Below are positions 23,725 to 31,564 of a stretch of 64,000 bases of DNA, one piece after another. The stretch lies in the NCBI GenBank assembly GCA_016938235.1, contig JAFGVA010000168.1, positions 53,232 through 117,231 on the forward strand, given 5' to 3'. The position numbers and the translations under genes are program-made. The stretch comes from Bacteroidales bacterium (GTDB lineage Bacteria; Bacteroidota; Bacteroidia; Bacteroidales; UBA10428). The notes below the pieces were generated by a model. That model was not told where the DNA came from. It saw only the letters and a program-made list of their open reading frames with translations, and did no database searches. The first letter of the stretch is position 1; every line of letters begins with the position of its first letter.

Positions 23725-24741
23725 ATGAACTATACAAAAATAAATCCTGAAACAGTTCCGCAGGTTATACTATCAAATGAATCAAAAATTCCTGTTGTAG
23801 GTCTGGGTACATTTGGATCTGACAATTACAGTGCAAAAGAAATTGCTGATGCTGTAGAATATGCCATATCCATAGGTTACAGGCACATCGACTGTGCTTC
23901 TGTTTATCAGAATGAAAAAGAAATTGGCTATGCGCTTAAAAGAGTTTTTGAAAAAGGAGAAGTTAAACGTGAAGATTTATGGATTACATCGAAGGTATGG
24001 AATGATATGCATGGCGAGGGGGAGGTAATTGTTTCCTGCAATCAATCGCTTAAAGATTTACAATTAGACTATCTCGATTTATACCTTGTACACTGGCCAT
24101 TCCCGAATTACCATGCTCCGGGTTGTGATGGTGATGCACGTAATCCCGATTCTAAACCCTATATTCATGAAGATTACATGGTAGTCTGGCGGCAGATGGA
24201 GCAACTGGTAGAAATGGGATTTGTAAGAAATATTGGCACCTCCAATATGACCATTCCAAAAATGAAATTGCTGCTAGAAGATGCGAAAATAAAGCCCGTA
24301 GTAAACGAAATGGAGTTGCATCCGCATTTTCAGCAACCAGAGTTATTTAACTATATGGTTAAAAATAAGGTTACCCCCATTGGCTATTCTCCCATTGGCT
24401 CGCCAAAAAGACCCGAGCGGGACAAAACACCTGAAGATACAGTAGATATTGAAGATCCGGTTATAGTAAGTGCTGCTGAAAGACTAAAAGTTCATCCTGC
24501 AGTAATTTGTATAAAATGGGCAGCCCAGTGCGGACAAATACCCATTCCGTTTTCAGTAAAGCCCGAAAAAATATTCAGTAATCTTCAGGCTGTGGTTAAA
24601 GATCCGTTAACAGAGAAAGAAATGGCAGCTATTAATAAGATTGACAAACAATGCCGGCTGATTAAAGGGCAGGTGTTTTTATGGCCCGGAGCAGATAGCT
24701 GGGAAGATTTATGGGATATTCATGGTACAATAACAAAATAG
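23725..24741 (+). CDS. Aldo/keto reductase
   Basis: A 338-residue (alpha/beta)8 NAD(P)H-dependent reductase. The catalytic tetrad is visible: Asp and Tyr in HIDCASVYQNEKEIGYAL, Lys in WITSKVWND and His in YLVHWPFP. The NADP-binding end reads IPIPFSVKPEKIFSNLQAV. Insertions relative to short family members (PGCDGDARNPDSKPYIHEDY near residue 135) are usual for xylose-reductase-like enzymes. It could reduce a sugar or its lactone; the substrate is unknown. It lies 29 bp after fucU and 9 bp before a zinc alcohol dehydrogenase, in one operon. Confidence 0.9.
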   Translation: MNYTKINPETVPQVILSNESKIPVVGLGTFGSDNYSAKEIADAVEYAISIGYRHIDCASVYQNEKEIGYALKRVFEKGEVKREDLWITSKVWNDMHGEGEVIVSCNQSLKDLQLDYLDLYLVHWPFPNYHAPGCDGDARNPDSKPYIHEDYMVVWRQMEQLVEMGFVRNIGTSNMTIPKMKLLLEDAKIKPVVNEMELHPHFQQPELFNYMVKNKVTPIGYSPIGSPKRPERDKTPEDTVDIEDPVIVSAAERLKVHPAVICIKWAAQCGQIPIPFSVKPEKIFSNLQAVVKDPLTEKEMAAINKIDKQCRLIKGQVFLWPGADSWEDLWDIHGTITK

Positions 24742-24750
24742 AAACAGATT

Positions 24751-25821
24751 ATGGCAACAATAGAAAATAAAATGAAAGGTGCCTTCCTGCCAGGTAACAG
24801 CACCGTAGTTATTAAAGAAATTGATGTTCCGGAGCCCGGACATGGTCAGGTATTGTTAAAAATGAAGTCTTCAACAATTTGTGGAAGCGATATACGGGCT
24901 ATTTATCACGAACACCTGGGGAAAGGTCCCGAAGGTTACCAGAATAAGGTAGCCGGACACGAACCTTCTGGTCAGATTATTAAATGTGGCCCGGGATTAA
25001 AAAGGTTTAAGAAAGGCGACAGGGTTGTAGTTTACCATATCTCGGGTTGTGGGGTTTGCAACGATTGTCGCCGGGGATACATGATTTCATGTACCAGCGA
25101 ACATCGCGCAGCTTATGGTTGGCAGCGTGACGGGGGCATGGCACCTTATATGCTGGCAGAGGAAAAAGATCTTGTTTTGCTTCCCGATTCTCTTTCTTAT
25201 ACCGATGGAGCTCAGATAGCCTGTGGCTTTGGCACCGTTTATGAGGGAATTGAAAAATGTGGTGTGTCTGGTAACGATGCCGTGTTGGTAACCGGCTTGG
25301 GACCTGTTGGCCTTGCAACTTTAATGTTATGTAAGGCTTTGGGTGCCAATAAACTTATTGGTGTTGATGTTGTTCCTGAAAGATGCCAGATAGCAAAAGA
25401 TAAAGGGCTGGTTGATGAGGTTTTTGTGTCTGATAGCGAAACCCTGCAAAAAATACTTGACTTAACCGGTGGTAAAGGCGTTGAAAAGGCTTTTGACTGC
25501 TCGGGAAACACGCATGCACGCCAACTGGCTATTAGAGCAACCCGTAAATGGGGACATATTGTTTTTGTTGGTGAGGGTGGAACAGTTGAGTTTAATCCGT
25601 CGCCCGACATTATTCACGACCAGAAAACTATTTATGGTTCCTGGGTTACTACTATCTGGAGGATGGAGGAGTTGGTTGAAAGAATCGTGCGTTGGGGAAT
25701 TCATCCCGAAGATTTGGTGACACACCGCTTTACCCTTGATGAGGCCGACAAAGCCTATGAACTTATGGCAGAAGGAAAATGCGGCAAGGTTGCTGTTGTT
25801 TTTGATGAAGAGATTAAGTGA
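24751..25821 (+). CDS. Zinc-dependent alcohol/polyol dehydrogenase (MDR, threonine/sorbitol dehydrogenase-like)
   Basis: A 356-residue NAD-dependent dehydrogenase. Catalytic zinc ligands are Cys in TICGSDIR and His-Glu in AGHEPSG; the structural zinc site is the four-cysteine lobe SGCGVCNDCRRGYMISC. The cofactor fold has LVTGLGPVGLATLMLCKALG and GVDVVPERCQIA with the NAD-selecting acidic residue. With fucU and the aldo/keto reductase it probably forms an oxidoreductive sugar pathway, for example sugar to lactone or polyol to ketose. It is the last gene of the operon and is followed by a strong terminator. Confidence 0.9.
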   Translation: MATIENKMKGAFLPGNSTVVIKEIDVPEPGHGQVLLKMKSSTICGSDIRAIYHEHLGKGPEGYQNKVAGHEPSGQIIKCGPGLKRFKKGDRVVVYHISGCGVCNDCRRGYMISCTSEHRAAYGWQRDGGMAPYMLAEEKDLVLLPDSLSYTDGAQIACGFGTVYEGIEKCGVSGNDAVLVTGLGPVGLATLMLCKALGANKLIGVDVVPERCQIAKDKGLVDEVFVSDSETLQKILDLTGGKGVEKAFDCSGNTHARQLAIRATRKWGHIVFVGEGGTVEFNPSPDIIHDQKTIYGSWVTTIWRMEELVERIVRWGIHPEDLVTHRFTLDEADKAYELMAEGKCGKVAVVFDEEIK

Positions 25822-25832
25822 AAATATAAAGT

Positions 25833-25858
25833 TGTCCGAAGGTTTAAGCCTTCGGACA
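25833..25858. terminator. Terminator of the fucU operon
   Basis: A perfect 10-bp stem TGTCCGAAGG (25833-25842) / CCTTCGGACA (25849-25858) closes on a 6-nt loop 11 bp after the stop codon. It lies between convergent genes and may serve both. Confidence 0.8.
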
Positions 25859-25922
25859 TTAAAATGATATTTTGAATTCTTATAATTCGTAAATTGGTGA
25901 CCAAATAAAACCAAAATAGTTT

Positions 25923-27002
25923 TTATCGTTTTACTCTGGCATTTCCTGCCCATAAACTCCATACCTGTTCTTCATCGGCAGGTTGAGCGTAGTCTGTTAA
26001 GAAAGTTGTTGCTAAAGCTCCACTTGCCCATCCAAACTGAATCCATTTTTCGGGTTCCCAGCCCTTAAGAATGGCGTAAAGCATACCTCCAACAAATCCA
26101 TCACCACCACCAATTCTATCGAGCACAGTAATCTGCCGTGGTTCAACAACTTCCCAATCAGAACCTGCAGCCATAATTGCTCCCCACATATGACTATTGG
26201 TATTTATTACTTCACGAAGTGTGGTTGCAAATACCGATGCATTCGGATAAGCCTCTTTCACGCGAGTAATCATTTCCTTAAAGCTGTCGATTTTTGCAGC
26301 AATGTCTTTTCCACCGGCTTCTGGTCCTTTTATGCCAAGACAAAGTTGAAAATCTTCTTCATTCCCGACAAGAATATCAGAAACACTCGCAATTTCAGCA
26401 AAAATTTCACACAGTTCTTTCTCTCTTCCTTTCCAGAACGATGCCCTGTAATTCAGGTCGAAAGAAATACGTGTTCCATATTTTTTAGCTACACGGGCAA
26501 TTTCAAGGCAAAACTCACTGGTTTCGGGAGAAAGCGCACCAATTAGTCCCGAGAGATGAACAATCTGAACCCCTTCTTTTCCGAATATTCGATTCAGGTC
26601 GAAATCTTTTACATTAAGCGTTCGGCCTACTTCACCGGCTCTGTCGTTCCAAACTCTGGGCCCGCGGGAGCCTGAGCCGCTGTCGGCAATATTAATCTGG
26701 TGCCTGTATCCCCAGGGATCGCCTTGTTCAACTTCCGGGCCTTCGAAATGCATACGTCGGCTTAGCAGGTTATCTTTAATAAAATGCGACATGGGGCTGC
26801 CTTTCACAAAAGTGGTAAGCACTTTTACGGGTAATCCAAGGTATGACGATATACTTGCTACATTTGATTCGGCACTGGTAGCCTGCATAATAAAATTATT
26901 ACTGCTATGTACTGGCTGACCGTTCGCTGGAGTAATACGCAATCCCATACTTGTAGGAATGAGCAGAGAATACATACAATCCTTTTTTAATTCAATTTTC
27001 AT
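25923..27002 (-). CDS. PfkB-family sugar kinase (2-keto-3-deoxygluconate kinase-like)
   Basis: A 359-residue ribokinase-fold kinase. The ATP/anion-hole motif with catalytic Asp is DRIGGGDGFVGGML near residue 305; other family features are SAESNVASISSYLGLPVKVL, FDLNYRASFWKG and GNEEDFQLCLGI. The FDxNxR string is typical of 2-keto-3-deoxygluconate and related keto-acid kinases, so it may phosphorylate a keto-deoxy sugar acid produced by the adjacent dehydrogenases; that is inference. An unusually clear GGAGG ribosome-binding site lies 8 bp before the ATG (complement of 27011-27015), rare for this phylum. Divergent from the MFS transporter gene, with a palindrome in between. Confidence 0.85.
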   Translation of the reverse strand: MKIELKKDCMYSLLIPTSMGLRITPANGQPVHSSNNFIMQATSAESNVASISSYLGLPVKVLTTFVKGSPMSHFIKDNLLSRRMHFEGPEVEQGDPWGYRHQINIADSGSGSRGPRVWNDRAGEVGRTLNVKDFDLNRIFGKEGVQIVHLSGLIGALSPETSEFCLEIARVAKKYGTRISFDLNYRASFWKGREKELCEIFAEIASVSDILVGNEEDFQLCLGIKGPEAGGKDIAAKIDSFKEMITRVKEAYPNASVFATTLREVINTNSHMWGAIMAAGSDWEVVEPRQITVLDRIGGGDGFVGGMLYAILKGWEPEKWIQFGWASGALATTFLTDYAQPADEEQVWSLWAGNARVKR

Positions 27003-27072
27003 AATATTAACCTCCGTTTTTCTTGTTATAAGTGTTTTAAAATCTGTGTTTTACTATACAAGAAAACCTTCG

Positions 27073-27089
27073 TTATTTTACTAAAATAA
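27073..27089. promoter_or_regulatory. Perfect palindrome between kinase and transporter genes
   Basis: TTATTTTA-C-TAAAATAA is a perfect 17-bp palindrome in the divergent intergenic region. It resembles the TTATTT...AAATAA shape of NagC/Mlc-type ROK operators, and a ROK regulator is encoded 4 kb away. It could control both the kinase and the transporter; this is inference. Confidence 0.4.
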
Positions 27090-27228
27090 ATCTATAAAAT
27101 GCTATGAGATGACGAAGTTTAAGGGCAAAAAGGCTATGAACAATTTCCCCTTAAAATACCGTCATTACAAATATAGTTGGCTTTTTAATACAACAAAAGT
27201 TAATTTATAGTATTAATATGTTTTAGGA

Positions 27229-27236
27229 TACCTTTG
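27229..27236 (+). promoter_or_regulatory. -7 box of the MFS transporter promoter
   Basis: TACCTTTG is a full match to TAnnTTTG. No good -33 match is seen. Transcription would begin near 27242, so the in-frame codon at 27234 cannot be the start and the ATG at 27255 is chosen. Confidence 0.5.
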
Positions 27237-27254
27237 CACTTCATAAAATTAATT

Positions 27255-28580
27255 ATGCCAAATTCTTTCAGTTTCAATAAATATTCCCTTGTCAGGCCTG
27301 AAAAAAGCCCCATTTTTTATGGTTATATAATTACAATAATAGGCACAGTTGGAGTAATTGCCAGTATTCCCGGACAAACCATTGGAGTTTCTGCTTTTAC
27401 AAACCCGGTAATGAAGGCCCTGGGATTAAACCGCGACCAGTTCAGTATTGCATATACAATAGGGACAATTATCAGCTCATTCTTCCTTACACAGGCAGGA
27501 AGATGGTACGACCGCTTTGGAGCCCGTTGGGTTGCATTATTCTCAACTATTGGTCTGGCAACAGCTTTGGTTTTATGTTCTGGTTCGGTAACTATGTCAG
27601 GTTATATTCAGAATTTGTTGAATACTTCCAGTAGCCTGGTTCCAATACTGTTAATGATTGTACTCTTTGCCTTTGTGCGCTTTAGTGGTCAGGGTGTACT
27701 GACCCTGGTTTCGCGCAACATGATAATGAAGTGGTTTGATGCTCTCCGGGGCCGTGTAAATGCAATAAGCAGTGTGGTTGTTTCGGTGGGCTTTTCGGCT
27801 TCTCCCTTGCTAATTAACATTTTTATTGAAGATCATGGCTGGAAAAATACCTGGCTGATTATGGCATTTATACTGATTGGTTTTTCACTTATTGTATTAC
27901 AATTTTACAGGGATAAACCTGAAGATCATGGATTGTTGCCTGATGGTAAGAAAATTATTAAAAAAGAAAGTAAAAATAAAGATGCACGAGAAGCCAGACA
28001 ACAATATACCCTGACCGAGGCAAAGAGAACAAGAGCCTTTTGGATGTATTCTCTCATGTTGGCCTTTAATGGCTATTATATTACAGGCTTAACTTTTCAT
28101 ATTGAATCGGTATTTGTGGAATCGGGATTTGATAAAGCAACAGCATTTTCAATTTTTCTGCCCGTTTCGGGAGTATCATTTCTTTTTTCGTTTGGCGGAA
28201 ATGCAATCAGCGATTACACAAAACTTAAATACCTGCTCTATGTTATGATTGGTGGTGGAGTTATTGGCACTCTTGGACTGATTTTTCTGGGCGGTGCATT
28301 TGGAGTATACGTATTGGTGGCAGGACTTGGAATAACAAGTGGTATGTTTGCTGTTTTAATCGCCGTTGCATGGCCACGATTCTTCGGAAGAAAACACCTG
28401 GGCGAGGTTGCCGGAAAAACCATGTCGATGATCGTTCTGGCAAGTGCCCTGGGTCCTAGTATGTTCAGCTACTCACTTTCACTTTTTGGTAGCTATAAGG
28501 TTGTTGCATTTGCCTCACTGGCATTTCTTATTGTGCTCGTGTTTTTATCTTTAAAAGCAAATAATCCGCAGGTGGATTAG
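27255..28580 (+). CDS. MFS transporter, oxalate/formate antiporter (OFA)-like
   Basis: A 441-residue inner-membrane carrier with 12 predicted helices in two halves separated by a charged loop (about residues 230-260, KIIKKESKNKDAREARQQYT). The first-loop signature AGRWYDRFGARWV and the early IIGTVGVIASIPGQTIGVSAF fit the OFA family of monocarboxylate and organic-anion carriers. In context it may import a sugar acid or related anion used by the neighbouring kinase and dehydrogenases, but this is not shown. The start at 27255 (MPNSFSFNKY) follows from the promoter position. It is followed by a hairpin repeat element. Confidence 0.85.
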   Translation: MPNSFSFNKYSLVRPEKSPIFYGYIITIIGTVGVIASIPGQTIGVSAFTNPVMKALGLNRDQFSIAYTIGTIISSFFLTQAGRWYDRFGARWVALFSTIGLATALVLCSGSVTMSGYIQNLLNTSSSLVPILLMIVLFAFVRFSGQGVLTLVSRNMIMKWFDALRGRVNAISSVVVSVGFSASPLLINIFIEDHGWKNTWLIMAFILIGFSLIVLQFYRDKPEDHGLLPDGKKIIKKESKNKDAREARQQYTLTEAKRTRAFWMYSLMLAFNGYYITGLTFHIESVFVESGFDKATAFSIFLPVSGVSFLFSFGGNAISDYTKLKYLLYVMIGGGVIGTLGLIFLGGAFGVYVLVAGLGITSGMFAVLIAVAWPRFFGRKHLGEVAGKTMSMIVLASALGPSMFSYSLSLFGSYKVVAFASLAFLIVLVFLSLKANNPQVD

Positions 28581-28587
28581 TCTTTAT

Positions 28588-28705
28588 CGTCATTCCAAAC
28601 TTGTGCCGATAACTATCGGCAGGGAATCTCCTACTAAAATGCAACTTAGAAGTGTTGCCAAAGCAGGAGATTCCCGGATATTGCTTCGCTCTTCCGAGGA
28701 TGACG
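28588..28705. repeat. Intergenic hairpin repeat (GTCATTCC/GGAATCTCCT type)
   Basis: Outer arms CGTCATTCC (28588-28596) and AGGATGACG (28697-28705) face each other. Inner arms GGGAATCTCCTAC (28622-28634) and GCAGGAGATTCCC pair across a ~28-nt loop, and a small hairpin TGCCGAT-AACT-ATCGGCA lies within the left side. Such GTCATTCC...GGAATCTCC elements are dispersed in many bacterial genomes as non-autonomous repeats. Here it fills the gap between two convergent genes. Confidence 0.6.
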
Positions 28706-28719
28706 CAAGAATATAAATT

Positions 28720-30966
28720 TTATTTGATACTTATGGTTTTCTTCAACCTGATATCCCTCGATGAACTACCAATAAGAACTTCGTAATTACCTGGTTCTAA
28801 AACCCATTTTGACTTTTCTTCATCATAATAGGATAGGTCTTTGGCTTTAATTTTAAGCTGAATATTTTTGGATTCATTAGCAGGTATCTCCGGCTTTGCA
28901 AACGCTTTTAATTCTTTATCGGCTCTGGATACTTTGCTGTCAAGCGCTCTTATATAACATTGAACAACTTCTTTTCCATCCAAATTGCTTGTGTTGCTGA
29001 CCATCAAATCAAGTTCAATATCATCATTCTCGTTGTATGATTTTTTATTGGCTTTCAGGTTTGTGTATTCAAAATCGGAATAGGAAATACCGTAGCCAAA
29101 GCAATATAAAGGATCAATATCTTTCGTGTCGAACCAGCGATAACCAACAAGAATTCCTTCTTTATATTCAACTACCAGATCTTTGCCCGGATAGGCATCC
29201 ATAGCATGCGCAGCAATATCATTGAGTTTAACAGGAATAGTAAATGGCAGCTTTCCCGATGGATTTACATCTCCGAACAGCACATCAGCTATAGCGTTTC
29301 CGGCTTCTGAGCCATTGTACCACGAATAAAGCAGGGCAGGAGCTTTTTCTTTGGCAATATTCAAATCGCAGGGCGCACCGGCCACAACAACAACAATAGT
29401 ATTCGGATTGGCTTCGGTAACTGCTTTAATCAGTTCGTCCTGACCAAATGGAAGCATAATATCCAGTCTATCCCAAGCTTCACTCTCTATTGTACGGTTT
29501 GTGCCAACAAAAAGAATTACAGTTTCGTTTTGTTTAGCTTTTTCAACAGCTTCCGCGATTAATGCTTCGTTTGGTGTGTTGTCCGGAACGGGCATTCTTA
29601 GCCCTTCAATACTTTTGAATTTGGGTTCGTAACCGGCAGCGTATTCAATTATTTGAGAATCACCCAGTTTGCTTTTTAAGCCTTCAAGAGGCGAAACCTC
29701 ATATTTAGCTTTAACCGAAGCAGTAAATCCCCCAAACGATTGTGGTTGCGTTGCATTCTGTCCAATAACTGCAATACTTTTTATTGTTTTCTTGTTTAAG
29801 GGAAGAATTTTATTCTCATTTTTGAGAAGCACAATGGCTTCAGCAGCCACACTATAAACAATATTACTTATCTCAACAGTATTTCTAGAACCCTGTTTCC
29901 TGTCATTATTCAACTTTTCCAAATTGTAAATAACCCGAAGAATTCTTCTTACTTTATCGTCAATGACCTCTTCCGGAACTTTGCCTACTAAAACCGAATC
30001 TCTGAGCGGGAGAGCCATGTAATTAGAATCGTAATCGCGACCACGGGTTCCCATCTCAATATCCAGACCACCAAGTGCAGCCTTCATGGTGCTATGCGTT
30101 GCTCCCCAGTCAGAAATAACGATACCCTTAAATCCTAAATCATCCTTTAGAATTTCCTGGTTTAAATAGGCGTTATGACACAGGTACTCACCCCTGAATT
30201 TATTATAAGCGCCCATAGCGCCCATTACACCGGCATTTTCAACAGCAGCTCTAAATGCAGGTAAATAGATTTCTCTGAATGTACGTTCACTCATCTCAAC
30301 ACTAACTCTTCCTCGTTCAAACTCCTGATTGTTAGCGATGTAGTGTTTTATGCAAGATCCTGCATCCTGGCTTTGAACTCCACGTATATAACCAACAGCT
30401 ATCTGACTGTTCAGAAAGGGGTCTTCGGTAAAATACTCAAAAGTTCTTCCGCAAACCGGGGTCCGAATAATATTCACTCCCGGGCCTAAGAGTATATCTT
30501 TTCCCCTGGAGCGGGTTTCCATACCTAAGCCTTCACCTTGTTTTAAGGCTAACTCAGGATTCCATGTAGCAGCAAGTGCTGTTCCGGTGGGGAAGAATGT
30601 AACCGAATCGGTGGTTAAACCGAGCGAACTAAAACTATGCTGTTGAGTTTCTTCCCGCACACCGGTTGGACCATCGGTGTATTTCAGTCCGGGGATTCCT
30701 AATCGTTCTATTCCAGCTGACTCAAAAATACCAATACCATGCAAGATTTGTACTTTTTCTTCGAGTGTTAGAATGCCAATTATACTGTCAATTTTCTTTT
30801 CATACTTTTCTTCAAACTGACACTCCGTTTTCATTTTATCCTTTTGATTAGAACATGACAAAAAGAAAAACAGGATAAACAAGAATATCCATGCAGAAGA
30901 AAAGCTTAGACTTATTTTTACAAAACTTGTAGTATTTACAATTAATTTTGAAGGCTGCTCTGACAT
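28720..30966 (-). CDS. GH3 beta-glucosidase-like lipoprotein
   Basis: A glycoside hydrolase of family 3, typically removing terminal beta-linked glucose or xylose. From MSEQPSKLIV (30966) there is a lipoprotein signal ending FLFILFFFLSC. The GH3 N-terminal barrel follows (YTDGPTGVREE), with the nucleophile Asp in VISDWGATHS at residue 286. The alpha/beta sandwich has AVIGQNATQPQSFGGFTASV, and a fibronectin III-like C-terminal domain closes it (KEVVQCYIRALDSKVSRADK). The in-frame ATG at 31020 adds 18 residues that do not look like a signal. It is divergent from the GH31-led operon and probably contributes the last step, cleaving released oligosaccharides in the periplasm. Confidence 0.9.
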   Translation of the reverse strand: MSEQPSKLIVNTTSFVKISLSFSSAWIFLFILFFFLSCSNQKDKMKTECQFEEKYEKKIDSIIGILTLEEKVQILHGIGIFESAGIERLGIPGLKYTDGPTGVREETQQHSFSSLGLTTDSVTFFPTGTALAATWNPELALKQGEGLGMETRSRGKDILLGPGVNIIRTPVCGRTFEYFTEDPFLNSQIAVGYIRGVQSQDAGSCIKHYIANNQEFERGRVSVEMSERTFREIYLPAFRAAVENAGVMGAMGAYNKFRGEYLCHNAYLNQEILKDDLGFKGIVISDWGATHSTMKAALGGLDIEMGTRGRDYDSNYMALPLRDSVLVGKVPEEVIDDKVRRILRVIYNLEKLNNDRKQGSRNTVEISNIVYSVAAEAIVLLKNENKILPLNKKTIKSIAVIGQNATQPQSFGGFTASVKAKYEVSPLEGLKSKLGDSQIIEYAAGYEPKFKSIEGLRMPVPDNTPNEALIAEAVEKAKQNETVILFVGTNRTIESEAWDRLDIMLPFGQDELIKAVTEANPNTIVVVVAGAPCDLNIAKEKAPALLYSWYNGSEAGNAIADVLFGDVNPSGKLPFTIPVKLNDIAAHAMDAYPGKDLVVEYKEGILVGYRWFDTKDIDPLYCFGYGISYSDFEYTNLKANKKSYNENDDIELDLMVSNTSNLDGKEVVQCYIRALDSKVSRADKELKAFAKPEIPANESKNIQLKIKAKDLSYYDEEKSKWVLEPGNYEVLIGSSSRDIRLKKTISIK

Positions 30967-31020
30967 ATACATTTGCTTTAGTTTAATATTTCTTGAATAT
31001 ACAAAATTACTGTCCGACAA

Positions 31021-31564
31021 ACATATTGGAGATAAAAAATGTTTGACAACGAGTTGTTTTGTCCTGAAAAATAATTGAAATGAATTGAAAAGTTATCTTT
31101 TTTGAAAATAATTTCTGCATTTTTTAAAAATTGCGAATAAGTTTTAATTTCTTCCGGCTTAGCTTAAATAATGTACAAAACACATATTTTTCCTCATTTA
31201 CTCAACTTGTTAATTAACATATGTCTACATGGTTATCAATTGTCTGTATTATTTGAAACATCTCTACACACCTATAAAACAGTCTGATTTTACCTTAGCA
31301 ATGGAGTCTGCAAATATTATTTGCAGACTTAAAATGTTAATTTTTTTGGCTAGATAAATAATTGATAAAGAGAAAAATAGTTGTAAAAAACATATCGTTT
31401 TCCAGAATTAGGGCAATATTCTACTTTCGTTGTAATTTGTTTTCTCTGGTCACTTTCTTTTTTAAGAAATTGTTCGATAGTTAGCTTTTTATGAAAAATT
31501 AATCACCACTTGTATTGCAAGTTTGCATTAAATAGAATTTCAGTAAACAAACAACTTATGTCAT
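31021..31564. other. 544-bp divergent intergenic region between GH3 and the GH operon
   Basis: Very A/T-rich and without a coding frame. It must carry the promoters for the GH3 gene and the GH31-led operon. Only near-matches to the -7 box are visible (TACTTTCG near 31423 and TAGCTTTT near 31483, plus strand), so neither promoter is called. No obvious palindrome stands out. Confidence 0.5.
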
